From Anaerolineales bacterium (GTDB lineage Bacteria; Chloroflexota; Anaerolineae; Promineifilales; Promineifilaceae): a stretch of DNA of 33,208 bases. The stretch covers positions 1 to 33,208 of the forward strand of contig WTJY01000310.1 in NCBI GenBank assembly GCA_011524645.1, given 5' to 3'. This document shows, piece by piece, positions 15,004 to 23,657 of the stretch; position 1 is the stretch's first letter; each line of letters starts with the position of its first letter. Below the pieces are notes generated by a model. That model searched no databases. It worked only from the letters and a program-made list of their open reading frames with translations, and had not been told where the DNA came from. Both the position numbers and the translations under genes were made by a program.

Positions 15004-15993
15004 TTAAATTTGTTGGCGACGGCCGAGCCAAGTAAAGATACCGAGTAGCATTGCGATGATACCGATAATCATCGGGACCATAAACCTGATTGGGCTATTT
15101 GTTGGCGCAGGTGCGGGGTCAAGGTTTGCTGAACTGTCTTCTATTGTTGTGTTTGTTGTGTTTGTTGTGTTGACTTCGGTTTCCGCTTCGGCTGGGATTT
15201 CGGGGGCGGCCGCAACTTCAGTATTGACAGCTGTTGTGGGGGTAGGAGGGGGAACCGTAACAACTCTTTGCGCGTCTTCTGTTGCGGTTGCTCGGGGAGA
15301 AATCGGTGCGGCTTCTGCCTGTTCGCTGGCGGTATCAGCGGCTAATGTTTCTTCGCTTGTTGCTATGCTTGCCATAAACCCTTCTTGGGTAAGATCGTCA
15401 TCGGTAGTGGGTGCTTCTTCGGCTGCCATCATTTCGTCATACGCTATGACGATTTCTGGCTCTACTGTGGAGGCGGCTGTGGGGGTGGCTACTCCTATAG
15501 CTCGGGCCAGTTCTGTTTCGCTTTCAGCTTCGGCCTCTATTTCTATGGCGAAACTATCGATTTCATCGGCTTGGGCGATCATATCCGCTTGGGTGGCCGC
15601 TGGGGCGAGGGAGTCGGCCGTTTGTTGACTTCCTAATTGATCGGGACCATCCAAGAGGGATAGGCTAAAAGTTAACATAAAGATGACAGACATAACGGCC
15701 GTGGCGGTCCGGAGTTGGGGGTAGAACTGGGCCCAGATTGACGGCCGTTCCGGTTCGCCATAGACGGCCGGGTCTAGTACAAAGTTACGGGGGGCTTTAA
15801 GCTGTGGTAAATCTTGTAACGTCGCTTTAACGAACTGCTGTGCTTCGACTTCTTCTTGCAATGCTGGCTCTTCGGTTAAGCGGGTTTCGAAGCGGGCGCG
15901 TTCCCGCGCAGATAAGGCGTCATCGACATAAGCGGCGATTAAATCGGCGTCTTGGTCAGCTTTGCTTTTAAATATGTTCCGTAACCATGTCAT
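15004..15993 (-). CDS. membrane-bound anti-sigma factor
   Basis: With the start at the ATG at 15993 this is 329 residues; an earlier in-frame ATG (16056) would add 21 residues across a hairpin region and is less likely. Residues 14-70 (DLIAAYVDDALSARERARFETRL...) match the cytoplasmic sigma-binding helices of RseA/ZAS-like anti-sigma factors, but the usual zinc-binding His-x3-Cys-x2-Cys is absent. A TM segment follows at about 96-115. Next comes a long extracytoplasmic Ala/Glu/Thr/Pro-rich low-complexity region, then a second TM near the C-terminus (about 302-322) ending in basic residues. It is downstream of the ECF sigma gene on the same strand, so it most likely holds that sigma factor at the membrane until an envelope signal frees it. 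Confidence 0.8.
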   Translation of the reverse strand: MTWLRNIFKSKADQDADLIAAYVDDALSARERARFETRLTEEPALQEEVEAQQFVKATLQDLPQLKAPRNFVLDPAVYGEPERPSIWAQFYPQLRTATAVMSVIFMLTFSLSLLDGPDQLGSQQTADSLAPAATQADMIAQADEIDSFAIEIEAEAESETELARAIGVATPTAASTVEPEIVIAYDEMMAAEEAPTTDDDLTQEGFMASIATSEETLAADTASEQAEAAPISPRATATEDAQRVVTVPPPTPTTAVNTEVAAAPEIPAEAETEVNTTNTTNTTIEDSSANLDPAPAPTNSPIRFMVPMIIGIIAMLLGIFTWLGRRQQI

Positions 15994-16106
15994 GTGTTTT
16001 TGTTTGTTTTTTGTCACGCATGAATGGCGATGTGATCGCCATGTGCTGTTCGTCATTCGTCGTTCGGCATTCTTATTCCCTTGTAACTATACAGATAAAG
16101 CTACAA

Positions 16107-16204
16107 GCCCCCCTCTGCCGCAAGTGAGGGGGGGGGGGAGAGGGGAAATTATTTAAGTTCCATCTCTCCTAATACCTCCTGATACCTCCTGATAGGAGGG
16201 GAGC
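16107..16204. repeat. GC-rich multi-hairpin repeat, copy 2, between sigma and anti-sigma genes
   Basis: This diverged copy has CCCCCCTCTGCC...GTGAGGGGG, a long G run, GAGAGGGG, and the end hairpin CCTCCTGATAGGAGGGG. A 10-bp duplication (ACCTCCTGAT) precedes the last hairpin. It lies in the 249-bp gap between the sigma stop (16243) and the anti-sigma start, where it could change the ratio of the two proteins. A separate small hairpin (TGGCGATGTGATCGCCA) lies at 16025-16041. Confidence 0.7.
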
Positions 16205-16242
16205 CAAAACCATAGGTTCAACACCTGTAGAGTTGCATGCCC

Positions 16243-16824
16243 TTAACGATATTTGGATGGTAAAAGTTCCCCGATTCCACGTAAACATTCTCTTAATTTT
16301 TTGCGGGCGCGGTTGAGCCGGGATTTAACGGTACCTAATGAGGTTTGGGCCATTTCGGCCGCCGTCGCGTAGTCATAACCTTCGACATCACATAAGACGG
16401 TTACGATTCGTTGATCATCGGGCAAATTGTTGAGACAGCGCTGAATCGCTTCGGCCGTTTCTCGTTGCATTTGGGCTTTTTCCGGCCGTGCCGCCCCTTC
16501 GTCGGCGATCCAACGAGGGGAATCCCCTTCTTCGGTTAATTCTTCGAGTGAGCTTTGCGGCCGTCTCTTACTCGCTTTGAGCAGATCATAACAACGATTT
16601 GTAACCACACGGAGCAACCATGCCTTGAAATTCCCCCCTCGAAACAGAGATAGCTTTTTATAAGCGTTGATAAACGCATCTTGGGTCGCATCGGCCGCGC
16701 GATCTGGGTCCCCCATGATGCGATACGCTACAGAAAAAGCGATATCTTGATAGTGCAAGACAAGTGTATTAAAGGCGTTTACATCGCCTGTTTGAGCTTG
16801 TTTGATGAGGTAGGGTTCATCCAT
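16243..16824 (-). CDS. ECF-type RNA polymerase sigma factor (sigma-70 family, group 4)
   Basis: This 193-residue protein has only regions 2 and 4, as expected for ECF sigma factors. Region 2 (about 10-80) contains FNTLVLHYQDIAFSVAYRIMGDPDRAADATQDAFINAYKKL and the -10 recognition stretch FKAWLLRVVTNRCYDLLK. A 30-residue linker follows, then region 4 (about 120-180) with LNNLPDDQRIVTVLCDVEGYDYATAAEMAQTSLGTVKSRLNRARKKLRE, a clear -35-binding helix-turn-helix. It is probably controlled by the anti-sigma factor downstream. Its targets cannot be read here; a shared -35/-10 motif in front of its own gene would be the place to look. Confidence 0.95.
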   Translation of the reverse strand: MDEPYLIKQAQTGDVNAFNTLVLHYQDIAFSVAYRIMGDPDRAADATQDAFINAYKKLSLFRGGNFKAWLLRVVTNRCYDLLKASKRRPQSSLEELTEEGDSPRWIADEGAARPEKAQMQRETAEAIQRCLNNLPDDQRIVTVLCDVEGYDYATAAEMAQTSLGTVKSRLNRARKKLRECLRGIGELLPSKYR

Positions 16825-16897
16825 AGGGCAAATTGTAGGGTAAAAAACGGCGAGAGGAAAATTTTTGCTATACTTGGCAAGCTGAAAGGAAAATTAG

Positions 16898-16971
16898 GAA
16901 GTATGAATTAGGAAGTATGAAACCTGAATCAAGTGAATTATTCATACTTTATAGTTCATATCTCATACTTA
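16898..16971. repeat. inverted cluster of AAGTATGA repeats upstream of trpB
   Basis: GGAAGTATGAA occurs directly repeated at 16898-16908 and 16912-16922. The inverse TTCATACTT appears at 16941-16949 and, interrupted, at 16956-16971 (TTCATATCTCATACTT). The two halves could fold into a leader hairpin ahead of the trpB ribosome binding site. Similar tandem-plus-inverted layout is seen at 19519-19671, so it may be a type of intergenic repeat rather than a trp attenuator; no Trp-rich leader peptide is seen. Confidence 0.6.
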
Positions 16972-16991
16972 AATTAGGGAAGAGAAAGAAT

Positions 16992-18221
16992 ATGACCCAA
17001 CCAATGACTTTGGCTTCTGTGCTACCCCAGACCGATTTACCAGATGCGCGTGGTAAATTTGGCCCATATGGGGGGCAGTTTGTGCCTGAAACACTGATGC
17101 CTGCGCTTGATGAGTTGATTTCTGCTTATGAAGAAGCGAAAAATGATCCGGAATTTATGGCGGAGTACCAACATTTGTTGTCAAGCTACGTCGGCCGGCC
17201 GTCGCCGATTACCCATGCCAAACGATTGAGTGCGTCGCTGGGTGGGGCGCAAATCTATTTTAAGCGGGAAGATTTGAACCACACCGGTGCACATAAAATT
17301 AATAACGCTTTGGGGCAAGCTCTATTGGCGAAACGGATGGGGAAAAATCGCGTTGTTGCAGAGACCGGAGCGGGACAGCATGGCGTGGGGACAGCCACCG
17401 CTTGTGCGCTATTGGGAATTGAATGTGTGGTGTATATGGGAGAGGTCGATATTGCACGCCAGCAGCCTAATGTACAGCGCATGAAATTGCTCGGGGCCGA
17501 GGTGGTCTCGGTGACAAGCGGAAGTAAAACGCTTAAAGATGCGATCAATGAATCGATTCGAGACTGGGTCAGCAATGTTGGGGATACCCATTATTTGCTG
17601 GGGTCTGTTTTAGGGCCACATCCTTATCCGATGATTGTGCGGGATTTCCAAAGTGTGATCGGGGTGGAAGCACGGCAGCAGATGTTGGATCAAGTCGGCC
17701 GTTTGCCTGACACAATCATCGCATGTGTCGGGGGGGGGAGTAACGCGATGGGGATTTTCCATGCGTTCCGCGATGATGAAGACGTAGAGTTGATCGGCGT
17801 GGAAGCGGGCGGCGAGAGCATTGAATCGGGCCGTCATGCAGCTCGTTTTGCCGACTTAAACGTGGCTCGAATCGGGGTTTTGCAAGGGACCAAGAGCTAT
17901 GTCATGCAGACCAAAGATGGTCAAGTGATCGAAACCCACAGCATTAGTGCCGGTTTGGACTATGCCAGTGTGGGACCGGAACATGCGATGTTGCGGGATG
18001 AAGAACGGGCTTATTACACCTATGCGACCGATAGTGAAACGCTCGAAGCGTTTCAGATGACCGCCCAAATGGAAGGGATTATTCCGGCGTTGGAATCATC
18101 ACATGCGGTAGCGGAAGTGATTAAGCGGGCTCCGAAAATGGGGCCGAACCAAGTTATCTTGGTCAATATGAGCGGCCGTGGGGACAAAGACCTCAATTCG
18201 GTCATGCAATATTTGGGGTAA
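16992..18221 (+). CDS. trpB: tryptophan synthase beta chain
   Basis: TrpB joins indole and serine to make tryptophan, with pyridoxal phosphate as cofactor. The protein is 409 residues from the ATG at 16992, which follows a purine-rich GGAAGAGAAAG; the frame stays open upstream, but that leader is made of the AAGTATGA repeats. The opening [19 protein letters not shown] is characteristic. Lys102 in [13 protein letters not shown] is the PLP lysine, GGGSNAMG (about 245) holds the PLP phosphate, and ESSHA and SGRGDKD lie near the end. The length and motifs fit the TrpB1 class that pairs with TrpA. No other trp gene is in view; instead the gene is followed, 3 bp later, by a thioredoxin-like gene. 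Five CGGCCG sites occur within it, in different frames. Confidence 0.97.
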   Translation: MTQPMTLASVLPQTDLPDARGKFGPYGGQFVPETLMPALDELISAYEEAKNDPEFMAEYQHLLSSYVGRPSPITHAKRLSASLGGAQIYFKREDLNHTGAHKINNALGQALLAKRMGKNRVVAETGAGQHGVGTATACALLGIECVVYMGEVDIARQQPNVQRMKLLGAEVVSVTSGSKTLKDAINESIRDWVSNVGDTHYLLGSVLGPHPYPMIVRDFQSVIGVEARQQMLDQVGRLPDTIIACVGGGSNAMGIFHAFRDDEDVELIGVEAGGESIESGRHAARFADLNVARIGVLQGTKSYVMQTKDGQVIETHSISAGLDYASVGPEHAMLRDEERAYYTYATDSETLEAFQMTAQMEGIIPALESSHAVAEVIKRAPKMGPNQVILVNMSGRGDKDLNSVMQYLG

Positions 18222-18224
18222 GCG

Positions 18225-18773
18225 TTGTTCCAGTTGCCACAGTCGCGAGATGCTTGGCTCCTGTGGGGCGGGATTTTATTGGCGATCGGGTTGGTGGTTA
18301 CGGCCGTGTCACGTCGCACGGCCGATACGCCACCAGACCCGCTGGTCGAATCACCTGCCCCCGGTTTTCTCGCGCCGGACTTTACCTTGGTGACTTTAGA
18401 TGGGGAGGAGCTTACACTGAGCGAGCTACGCGGCCGTCCTGTCGTGCTCAATTTTTGGGCCAGCTGGTGTGGCCCATGCCGTATTGAAACACCCCATTTC
18501 CAGAGCTTTAGTGAAAACTTTGCCGATGAATTGGTTGTGCTGGGAGTTAATCAACAGGAATCGGCCGAGGCGATTACAGCATTCGCCGAAGAGTTTTCGG
18601 TGACCTATCCGTTGCTATTTGACGATGGCGAAGTTTATCAGATGTATGCGGTTTTTGGCCTGCCGACCACCTATTTTATTTCGGCCGATGGGGTGATTGT
18701 CGATGTCATTCCGGGCGCCGCGACGGAAGCGGTGTTGGTGGAAAAGGTCGAACGATTGTTGCGTGACGAATAA
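18225..18773 (+). CDS. TlpA/ResA-like membrane-anchored thiol-disulfide oxidoreductase
   Basis: This 182-residue protein has an N-terminal signal anchor (about 10-28) and a thioredoxin-fold domain outside the membrane (about 48-180). The active site is WCGPC (81-85, Cys82 and Cys85) and the cis-proline motif is LPTT (146-149). The AlkyI-peroxidase/TlpA-type lead-in [21 protein letters not shown] is clear. Such proteins reduce or exchange disulfides in exported proteins, often for cytochrome c maturation. The start is a TTG three bases after the trpB stop, and the GGGGTAA overlapping the trpB end acts as its ribosome binding site, so translation is probably coupled. The next gene, 28 bp on, is also a membrane protein. 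Confidence 0.9.
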   Translation: MFQLPQSRDAWLLWGGILLAIGLVVTAVSRRTADTPPDPLVESPAPGFLAPDFTLVTLDGEELTLSELRGRPVVLNFWASWCGPCRIETPHFQSFSENFADELVVLGVNQQESAEAITAFAEEFSVTYPLLFDDGEVYQMYAVFGLPTTYFISADGVIVDVIPGAATEAVLVEKVERLLRDE

Positions 18774-18801
18774 TGAATAAAACCACCACAAGCCGAAAAT
18801 T

Positions 18802-19509
18802 ATGTTCCCTTTCTTAAATATTGGACCGCTCGCGTTACCCACCAAGCCATTGCTTGTCATTGCGGGGATCTATTTAATCCAGTGGGTCGTCGAGAGATTG
18901 GCTGTACGGATGTCTGTGCCGGTGGTGCTCGCTTCAGAATGGGTGTTTCGGACAGTGATTGCGGGGTTTGTGGGGGCACGCGCCGTTTTTGTTATCGAGC
19001 AGTGGGATATTTATTTGCGTAATCCGTGGGGGATTGTGTGGCCGGTTACGGCCGGTTATGCCGTTTGGGCAGGCTGGCTAGCGGCTGGGGGGATGTGGCT
19101 GTGGTTCGGTTATCAGCGGGAGCAAAATTTGTGGCGAGCGGCCGATCTATTTATGCCTACGTTGCTGATCTTTTTTTGCGCTTTGCGGTTGGGGGATCTG
19201 TTTGGCGGCCCCGGTTTTGGGGCGGTGACTGATCTATTTGGGCTGAATCGCCATTTGGTACAGCTGTATGATGTTGTGGTCGCCTTGATTGTGCTTGTCA
19301 TTTGGTGGGCAGGACAGGCACAGCGTCGCTGGGATGGCTGGCTGTTTTTGGTGACGACTGTGATGTTTACATTTGGCTTGACTTTGACCCTGCCATTTCG
19401 CGGCGATCCGATTTTGATTGGAAATGGGTGGTTGCTGGGCCAAGTGGTGATGATCGGGGTGATGACGGCGGCTTGCGCTGGTTTGGCTTATTTTTCTGTA
19501 GAAGGGTGA
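18802..19509 (+). CDS. Lgt-like (prolipoprotein diacylglyceryl transferase family) membrane protein, degenerate
   Basis: This 235-residue protein has about seven hydrophobic segments. The layout follows Lgt: LPTKPLLVIAGIYL near the start, GAR (58-60), RLGD (129-132) and HLVQLYD (151-157, the H-P-x-Q-L-Y-E motif of Lgt), then a GNGWLLGQ stretch near the end. However, the residues known to matter in Escherichia coli Lgt are not conserved. The His103-containing SFHGG loop is replaced by AGYAVWAG, the Asn of RIGN is Asp here, and the Arg-x3-Glu late in the chain is not seen. It may be an Lgt relative with another role, or inactive. It follows the TlpA-like gene by 28 bp and likely forms one transcript with it. 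Confidence 0.65.
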   Translation: MFPFLNIGPLALPTKPLLVIAGIYLIQWVVERLAVRMSVPVVLASEWVFRTVIAGFVGARAVFVIEQWDIYLRNPWGIVWPVTAGYAVWAGWLAAGGMWLWFGYQREQNLWRAADLFMPTLLIFFCALRLGDLFGGPGFGAVTDLFGLNRHLVQLYDVVVALIVLVIWWAGQAQRRWDGWLFLVTTVMFTFGLTLTLPFRGDPILIGNGWLLGQVVMIGVMTAACAGLAYFSVEG

Positions 19510-19518
19510 TTCATTAAG

Positions 19519-19671
19519 CTTTATCGGAAATAAAGCGATAGAGACGAACGATAGGGATAGGGAGGAGCCTTTGCCGAGGCGATTTTCCAATTCCTATCTT
19601 CTAATCCCTATCTTCTATCACGATCTTCTATCACGATCTAAATAATTGACATAAAATTATTTCCGATAAAG
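19519..19671. repeat. foldback element with perfect 15-bp ends between convergent genes
   Basis: CTTTATCGGAAATAA (19519-19533) and TTATTTCCGATAAAG (19657-19671) are exact inverted repeats. The interior has a tandem 13-bp repeat TCTTCTATCACGA around 19613-19638 and the related pyrimidine-rich CCTATCTTCTA units, roughly opposed by a GATAGGGATAGGGAGG on the left arm. It fills the gap between the Lgt-like gene and the kinase gene. MITE-like or a shared long terminator are both possible. Confidence 0.7.
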
Positions 19672-19675
19672 TCTA

Positions 19676-22600
19676 TTATCTAATCGCTGATAGATATGGG
19701 TTCGTGGGGTCCGCTTGACCCGCTTCCCATAGTGGCGCGTGGTGTTTTTGGGATAGAAAAGTGGCCTGTATTTCTTCATCTGGGTGCTTTTCCAGTATCG
19801 ATTCCATGAGTTCTATAGCGGCTTTTAAGACTTGGCTTTCCTGCGGTAACCCTAACTTGCGACATAATTCCCAAGTGAGGTGAAAGGTGCGAAATCGCTC
19901 TTCGGCCGTGTGATACGAGGGATCATCTTGCCATACCGCTAAAACTTTTGTGGCATATTCTTGAGCGGCCGTGAAATCCTCTTGCTTAATGGCGATTAAG
20001 CCCAAACCGACCCAATTGTCTACCAAATAAATGGTGTGGTTGTTTTCTGCCCGGATTTTTAGCGCATTTGTATATTCGAGCTGTGCTTCAGCTAGTCGAT
20101 TTTGCGCTAAATAGAGCGCGCCTAAATTGGCGTAGACACACGCCTGACCATCGGTGTCCCCTGTTTCTTGATGTGAGACGAGACTGAGTCGATATAAGGA
20201 TTCCGCTTGATCATATAAATCCTGACCATAAGCGAGCATGGCTAAATTGTTGTAATTATTGGAGATACTTCTCGTGAGGTTGATTTCTTGGGCTAGCTTT
20301 AGACCTGTTTGATAAAAGTGGGTGGCTTGATCATGCTGCCCGAGGTTATAGGCGAGCACCCCTTGGTTGTTTAAAGTCGTAAGGATACCTGCACGATCAC
20401 CTATTTCTTCACGGATTTGGGCACTTTGGGCATAGTAATATTTGGCTTTGTCGTATTCAAGTGAACGGCTTAGTATCAGTCCGATATTGTTGAGTGCACG
20501 GCCGGTCCCCTGTCGATCACCTATTTCACGATAAATCGCGAGGCTCTGCTCAAAGTGATGTTTAGATCGCGGATAGTTGCCCTCCATCGCTTCCGCAACA
20601 CCAAGCCCATTTTGTTGTAAGGCGATTCCTAGACGATCCCCTAAATCTTCAGCCAGTGATAAGGCGTCTTGAATATGTGTTTTCGCTTCATCGTATCGAC
20701 CTTGGAAACGGGTTGCGGTTCCTAGAACGCCTAAGCTGCGAATAATTGAAGATGTGTCTTGGTGTTCCTGCGCTATCGTCAAGGCTTGTTTCGCATTTTC
20801 GGCCGCTTGGGGATAAATATCTCTGGTTAGAAAGAGTAAAGCTCGCGTTAAATAAGCTTCCGCAATACTATGTGGATCGCCGAGTTGCGTGTATAGCGAG
20901 ATCGCTTGTGTCAAGTTGTCTTCAGCTTCTTCATAATGACTGTCATTCATGGCGGTTAAGCCGAGCAAATAAATGGCGTTGGCCAAATGGACCGTATCTT
21001 GATGCGCGACTGCTTGCTGATGAATTTCGATTGCGATTTGATTGACTTGTTGGAAATCACTGGTGCGTTGAAGCGTTTTTGCTAGTAGATTGAGCAGTGG
21101 CAAGCGGCGTGGATCATTTGGCTCTAATTGGTCAAGCGACTTGTTGAGGAGCTGTCTGGCACGGGCATGATCGCCGGTAAGCTCAATCATCGGTTTGACG
21201 ACATGGGGCACGTAGAATAGTTCTTTGTCCAAGTCGGCCGCTTGAGACCAGTGATAGAGCAATATTTCGTAAAAATCTGATTGATCTGCATGAATCGCTT
21301 CGATCCCTTGCGCAACATTTCGATGTCTATTTTGTCGCTCTATTTGAGACAGTGGCGAGAGGACCGCGTCACGGAGCTTGTCATGGCTAAACGACCATCG
21401 GTCATTACGCACGGAGATAATCATGGCGGCCGCGATGCGGGTGGTCCATTGTTCTATGTTTTGTGATGGGATGAGTGTTGCCAGAAGGGTGAAGTCGAGG
21501 TCTCGCCCAGCTATGGCGGCCAGCTCTAGTAATTGTCGGTCATCCGGTGCGACTTTGGCGGTGCGACGTTGCAATAAATCTTGCATGCCATAGGTTAGAA
21601 TCTCTTTGGGGAGAGTGGTCCGGCCGATTTGATCCAAGCGGCCGACCTCTTCGGCGAGTGCGCGAATAACCTCTAGGATAAAGAAGACATTTCCTTCTGT
21701 TTCTTTGGTGAGAAACGAAATGATTTGAGGATTGGTCCCACTTTTACCGAGCATCGCTTGACTTAATTCGAGGATGTCTGCTTGGGTTAAGCGTGATAGC
21801 GTAATTGTTGATGTCGTGGGCAAGTGCTGAGGCAAATCGGGATACTCATCTGTGCGAAAGCTCCCCAGAATCATGATGCCTGGTAAGCTCGCGATTAAAT
21901 TGCTGATCTGTTTTAGAATGATTAAGTTTTCATGTGCCCACTGCAAATCTTCTAGAATGATTAATGTAGGATGGGATAAGCTGCGCAAGATTTCGACGAT
22001 CGTGATCGCCAAACGGCTTTGATAGGGTTCCCCTTCAAGTGGTGGTGGGTCAGAAACGGTTAATCCAAGTAGTTCTTCGATATCAGGGATGATGTCTTTT
22101 AGGATTGATGCTTGGAAAACATTGATTTCAGTGAGGAGTAATAAACGACGTAACGGTGCCCGCCATAGCTCAAATGGGGCACTCCCTTCGGCCCGCATTA
22201 CCCCTTCAATGACATCTAGCCCTTTGACCAGTGCGTGAATCCGAATTTCGCTCAGTAAGCGGGATTTACCAACACCGCTTTCGCCACCGATCAGCCAGAT
22301 CGAACTACGATTATACGAGAGATCGGTTAAGGCTGTTCTGAGTTGCGTGAGTTCTGTTTGACGGCCGACAAAGGTCGCTGCCTGCAGGTAGCTTTCGCGA
22401 ATATCGGCCGTTTCATAGCTATTTTCTTGGTTTAGAGCGCCCGTTAGCTCTTGTAGGGCGGCCGAGGCATCTGGATAACGATTCTCCGCATGCTTTTCAA
22501 GCAACTGCGCAATGAAATCGGAAATGGGGTAATCGAGACGAATATGTTCAAGATATGGCTCATTAAATAGAACTCGATAAAAAAACTGATCATCGATCGG

Positions 22601-23293
22601 CTCAAATGGATGATGGCCTGACAAGAATTCGTATAGAACGACCCCTATGGCGAACAGGTCTGTTGCCTCGCTGTACTGTCCTTGTTTCCATTGTTCTGGT
22701 GCCCAATATACCATAGTGCCCCCTGCAGAAGGGGTTTTATTGGCTTCGGCCGTTCTTTGTGCCATCCCGAAATCGAGCAGACGCGCTTCCCCGTTTACAA
22801 CAAGAATATTGGCTGGCTTAATATCTCGATGTAGCACCCCACGCCGATGTAGATAAGCGAGTGCTTGTAGAACTTGTTGGATGAGTGTCAGCTTTTCTGG
22901 AATGGATAAATCTTGGCTTGCTTCTCGTAAGGTTTGGGCTTCTGGCAAATAAGCCATCGTGTAGTAGGGCTGTCCATGTCGATCAAATCCATAATCACGA
23001 ACCGCGATGATGTGAGGGTGCCTCAAGCTGGCAAGTAGCTCAAACTCGGTGGCTAAAAATTGTCGCAACATCATAACCGATTGTGGTGGAGAATGGTGTG
23101 AGGATTTTTCATCAGGTGTGAGCTGGACCTGTTTTAGAGCAACCGTTTCATTGTTGAGCCGATCATGGGCGAGATAGACGACCCCCATGCCCCCTTCTCC
23201 TATTTTTTCGAGGAGCTGATAACGTTTACCAATAAGTTTTGATTGTGAGGACAAATCAATATTTTCCATAGCAAGTAGATGGGAGTATTCCAA
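19676..23293 (-). CDS. serine/threonine protein kinase fused to an AAA/STAND-type ATPase and TPR repeats
   Basis: This 1205-residue cytoplasmic signalling protein has no TM segment. Kinase domain (about 24-285): glycine loop GEGGMGVVY (32-40), Lys54 in VALK, HRDIKPAN (155-162), DFG (174-176) and APE (198-200), so it should be active. A linker leads to FVGRQTELTQL (308-318) and an ATPase with Walker A GGESGVGKS (336-344) and Walker B LIILEDLQWA (444-453), typical of AAA_16/STAND regulators. From about 740 to 1130 are many tetratricopeptide repeats with A-x-x-Y/N-L-x-x-x pattern (for example RALNNIGLILSRSLEYDKAKYYYAQSA). Such fusions sense signals through the TPRs and phosphorylate targets unknown here. 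The frame opens with TTG at 23293; the ATG at 23269 (residue 9) is an equally good start, and neither has a clear ribosome binding site. Confidence 0.93.
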   Translation of the reverse strand: MEYSHLLAMENIDLSSQSKLIGKRYQLLEKIGEGGMGVVYLAHDRLNNETVALKQVQLTPDEKSSHHSPPQSVMMLRQFLATEFELLASLRHPHIIAVRDYGFDRHGQPYYTMAYLPEAQTLREASQDLSIPEKLTLIQQVLQALAYLHRRGVLHRDIKPANILVVNGEARLLDFGMAQRTAEANKTPSAGGTMVYWAPEQWKQGQYSEATDLFAIGVVLYEFLSGHHPFEPIDDQFFYRVLFNEPYLEHIRLDYPISDFIAQLLEKHAENRYPDASAALQELTGALNQENSYETADIRESYLQAATFVGRQTELTQLRTALTDLSYNRSSIWLIGGESGVGKSRLLSEIRIHALVKGLDVIEGVMRAEGSAPFELWRAPLRRLLLLTEINVFQASILKDIIPDIEELLGLTVSDPPPLEGEPYQSRLAITIVEILRSLSHPTLIILEDLQWAHENLIILKQISNLIASLPGIMILGSFRTDEYPDLPQHLPTTSTITLSRLTQADILELSQAMLGKSGTNPQIISFLTKETEGNVFFILEVIRALAEEVGRLDQIGRTTLPKEILTYGMQDLLQRRTAKVAPDDRQLLELAAIAGRDLDFTLLATLIPSQNIEQWTTRIAAAMIISVRNDRWSFSHDKLRDAVLSPLSQIERQNRHRNVAQGIEAIHADQSDFYEILLYHWSQAADLDKELFYVPHVVKPMIELTGDHARARQLLNKSLDQLEPNDPRRLPLLNLLAKTLQRTSDFQQVNQIAIEIHQQAVAHQDTVHLANAIYLLGLTAMNDSHYEEAEDNLTQAISLYTQLGDPHSIAEAYLTRALLFLTRDIYPQAAENAKQALTIAQEHQDTSSIIRSLGVLGTATRFQGRYDEAKTHIQDALSLAEDLGDRLGIALQQNGLGVAEAMEGNYPRSKHHFEQSLAIYREIGDRQGTGRALNNIGLILSRSLEYDKAKYYYAQSAQIREEIGDRAGILTTLNNQGVLAYNLGQHDQATHFYQTGLKLAQEINLTRSISNNYNNLAMLAYGQDLYDQAESLYRLSLVSHQETGDTDGQACVYANLGALYLAQNRLAEAQLEYTNALKIRAENNHTIYLVDNWVGLGLIAIKQEDFTAAQEYATKVLAVWQDDPSYHTAEERFRTFHLTWELCRKLGLPQESQVLKAAIELMESILEKHPDEEIQATFLSQKHHAPLWEAGQADPTNPYLSAIR

Positions 23294-23657
23294 ATATAGT
23301 TGAGGGGGACTCTATTGGAAAAAGGGGAAATAGTGACTAGATTTTACATATCAATCTTTATTGTGCGAATAATTGGTACTAGCTCTTTAATGGCTTGGGG
23401 AAAACATGAATGAGGTTCGCATTTAATTATGTAACATCGGCCGATTCCACCCAATTTAAATGTGAAAAATAAGTCCGATCGAAAATCGCAAACTCCTGCC
23501 CATTGTGGTAATATATTGTGAAATTTTCTACAAAGGAAGTTATTACCAATCAAGATAGTTTCTCCCTCCCCTTTTGTTTTCTACCAATCTGATGATTATG
23601 TCAATTTGTAGATGGAGGTTGGGTAAAAACTGTGTATGAAAAAGGTATTGATACGAT
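23294..23657. other. intergenic region upstream of nuoN, no convincing gene
   Basis: AT-rich divergent region between the kinase gene and nuoN. TGGTAATA (23506-23513) and TATTACCA (23541-23548) form an inverted repeat with a 27-base loop that might be an operator or mRNA hairpin. A 69-codon minus-strand frame (23344-23553, TTG start) overlaps it, but it has no ribosome binding site and no recognisable family. One CGGCCG site lies at about 23440. The ribosome binding site for nuoN is weak (AAAAAGG, 12 bases before the ATG). Confidence 0.5.

Noticed and set aside
16917-16991. Upstream start (16917) for trpB
   Set aside because: The added residues come from the AAGTATGA repeats, and a purine-rich ribosome binding site precedes the ATG at 16992.
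23344-23553. 69-codon minus strand frame between kinase and nuoN
   Set aside because: TTG start without a ribosome binding site and no recognisable family; kept only as a possibility in the intergenic entry.
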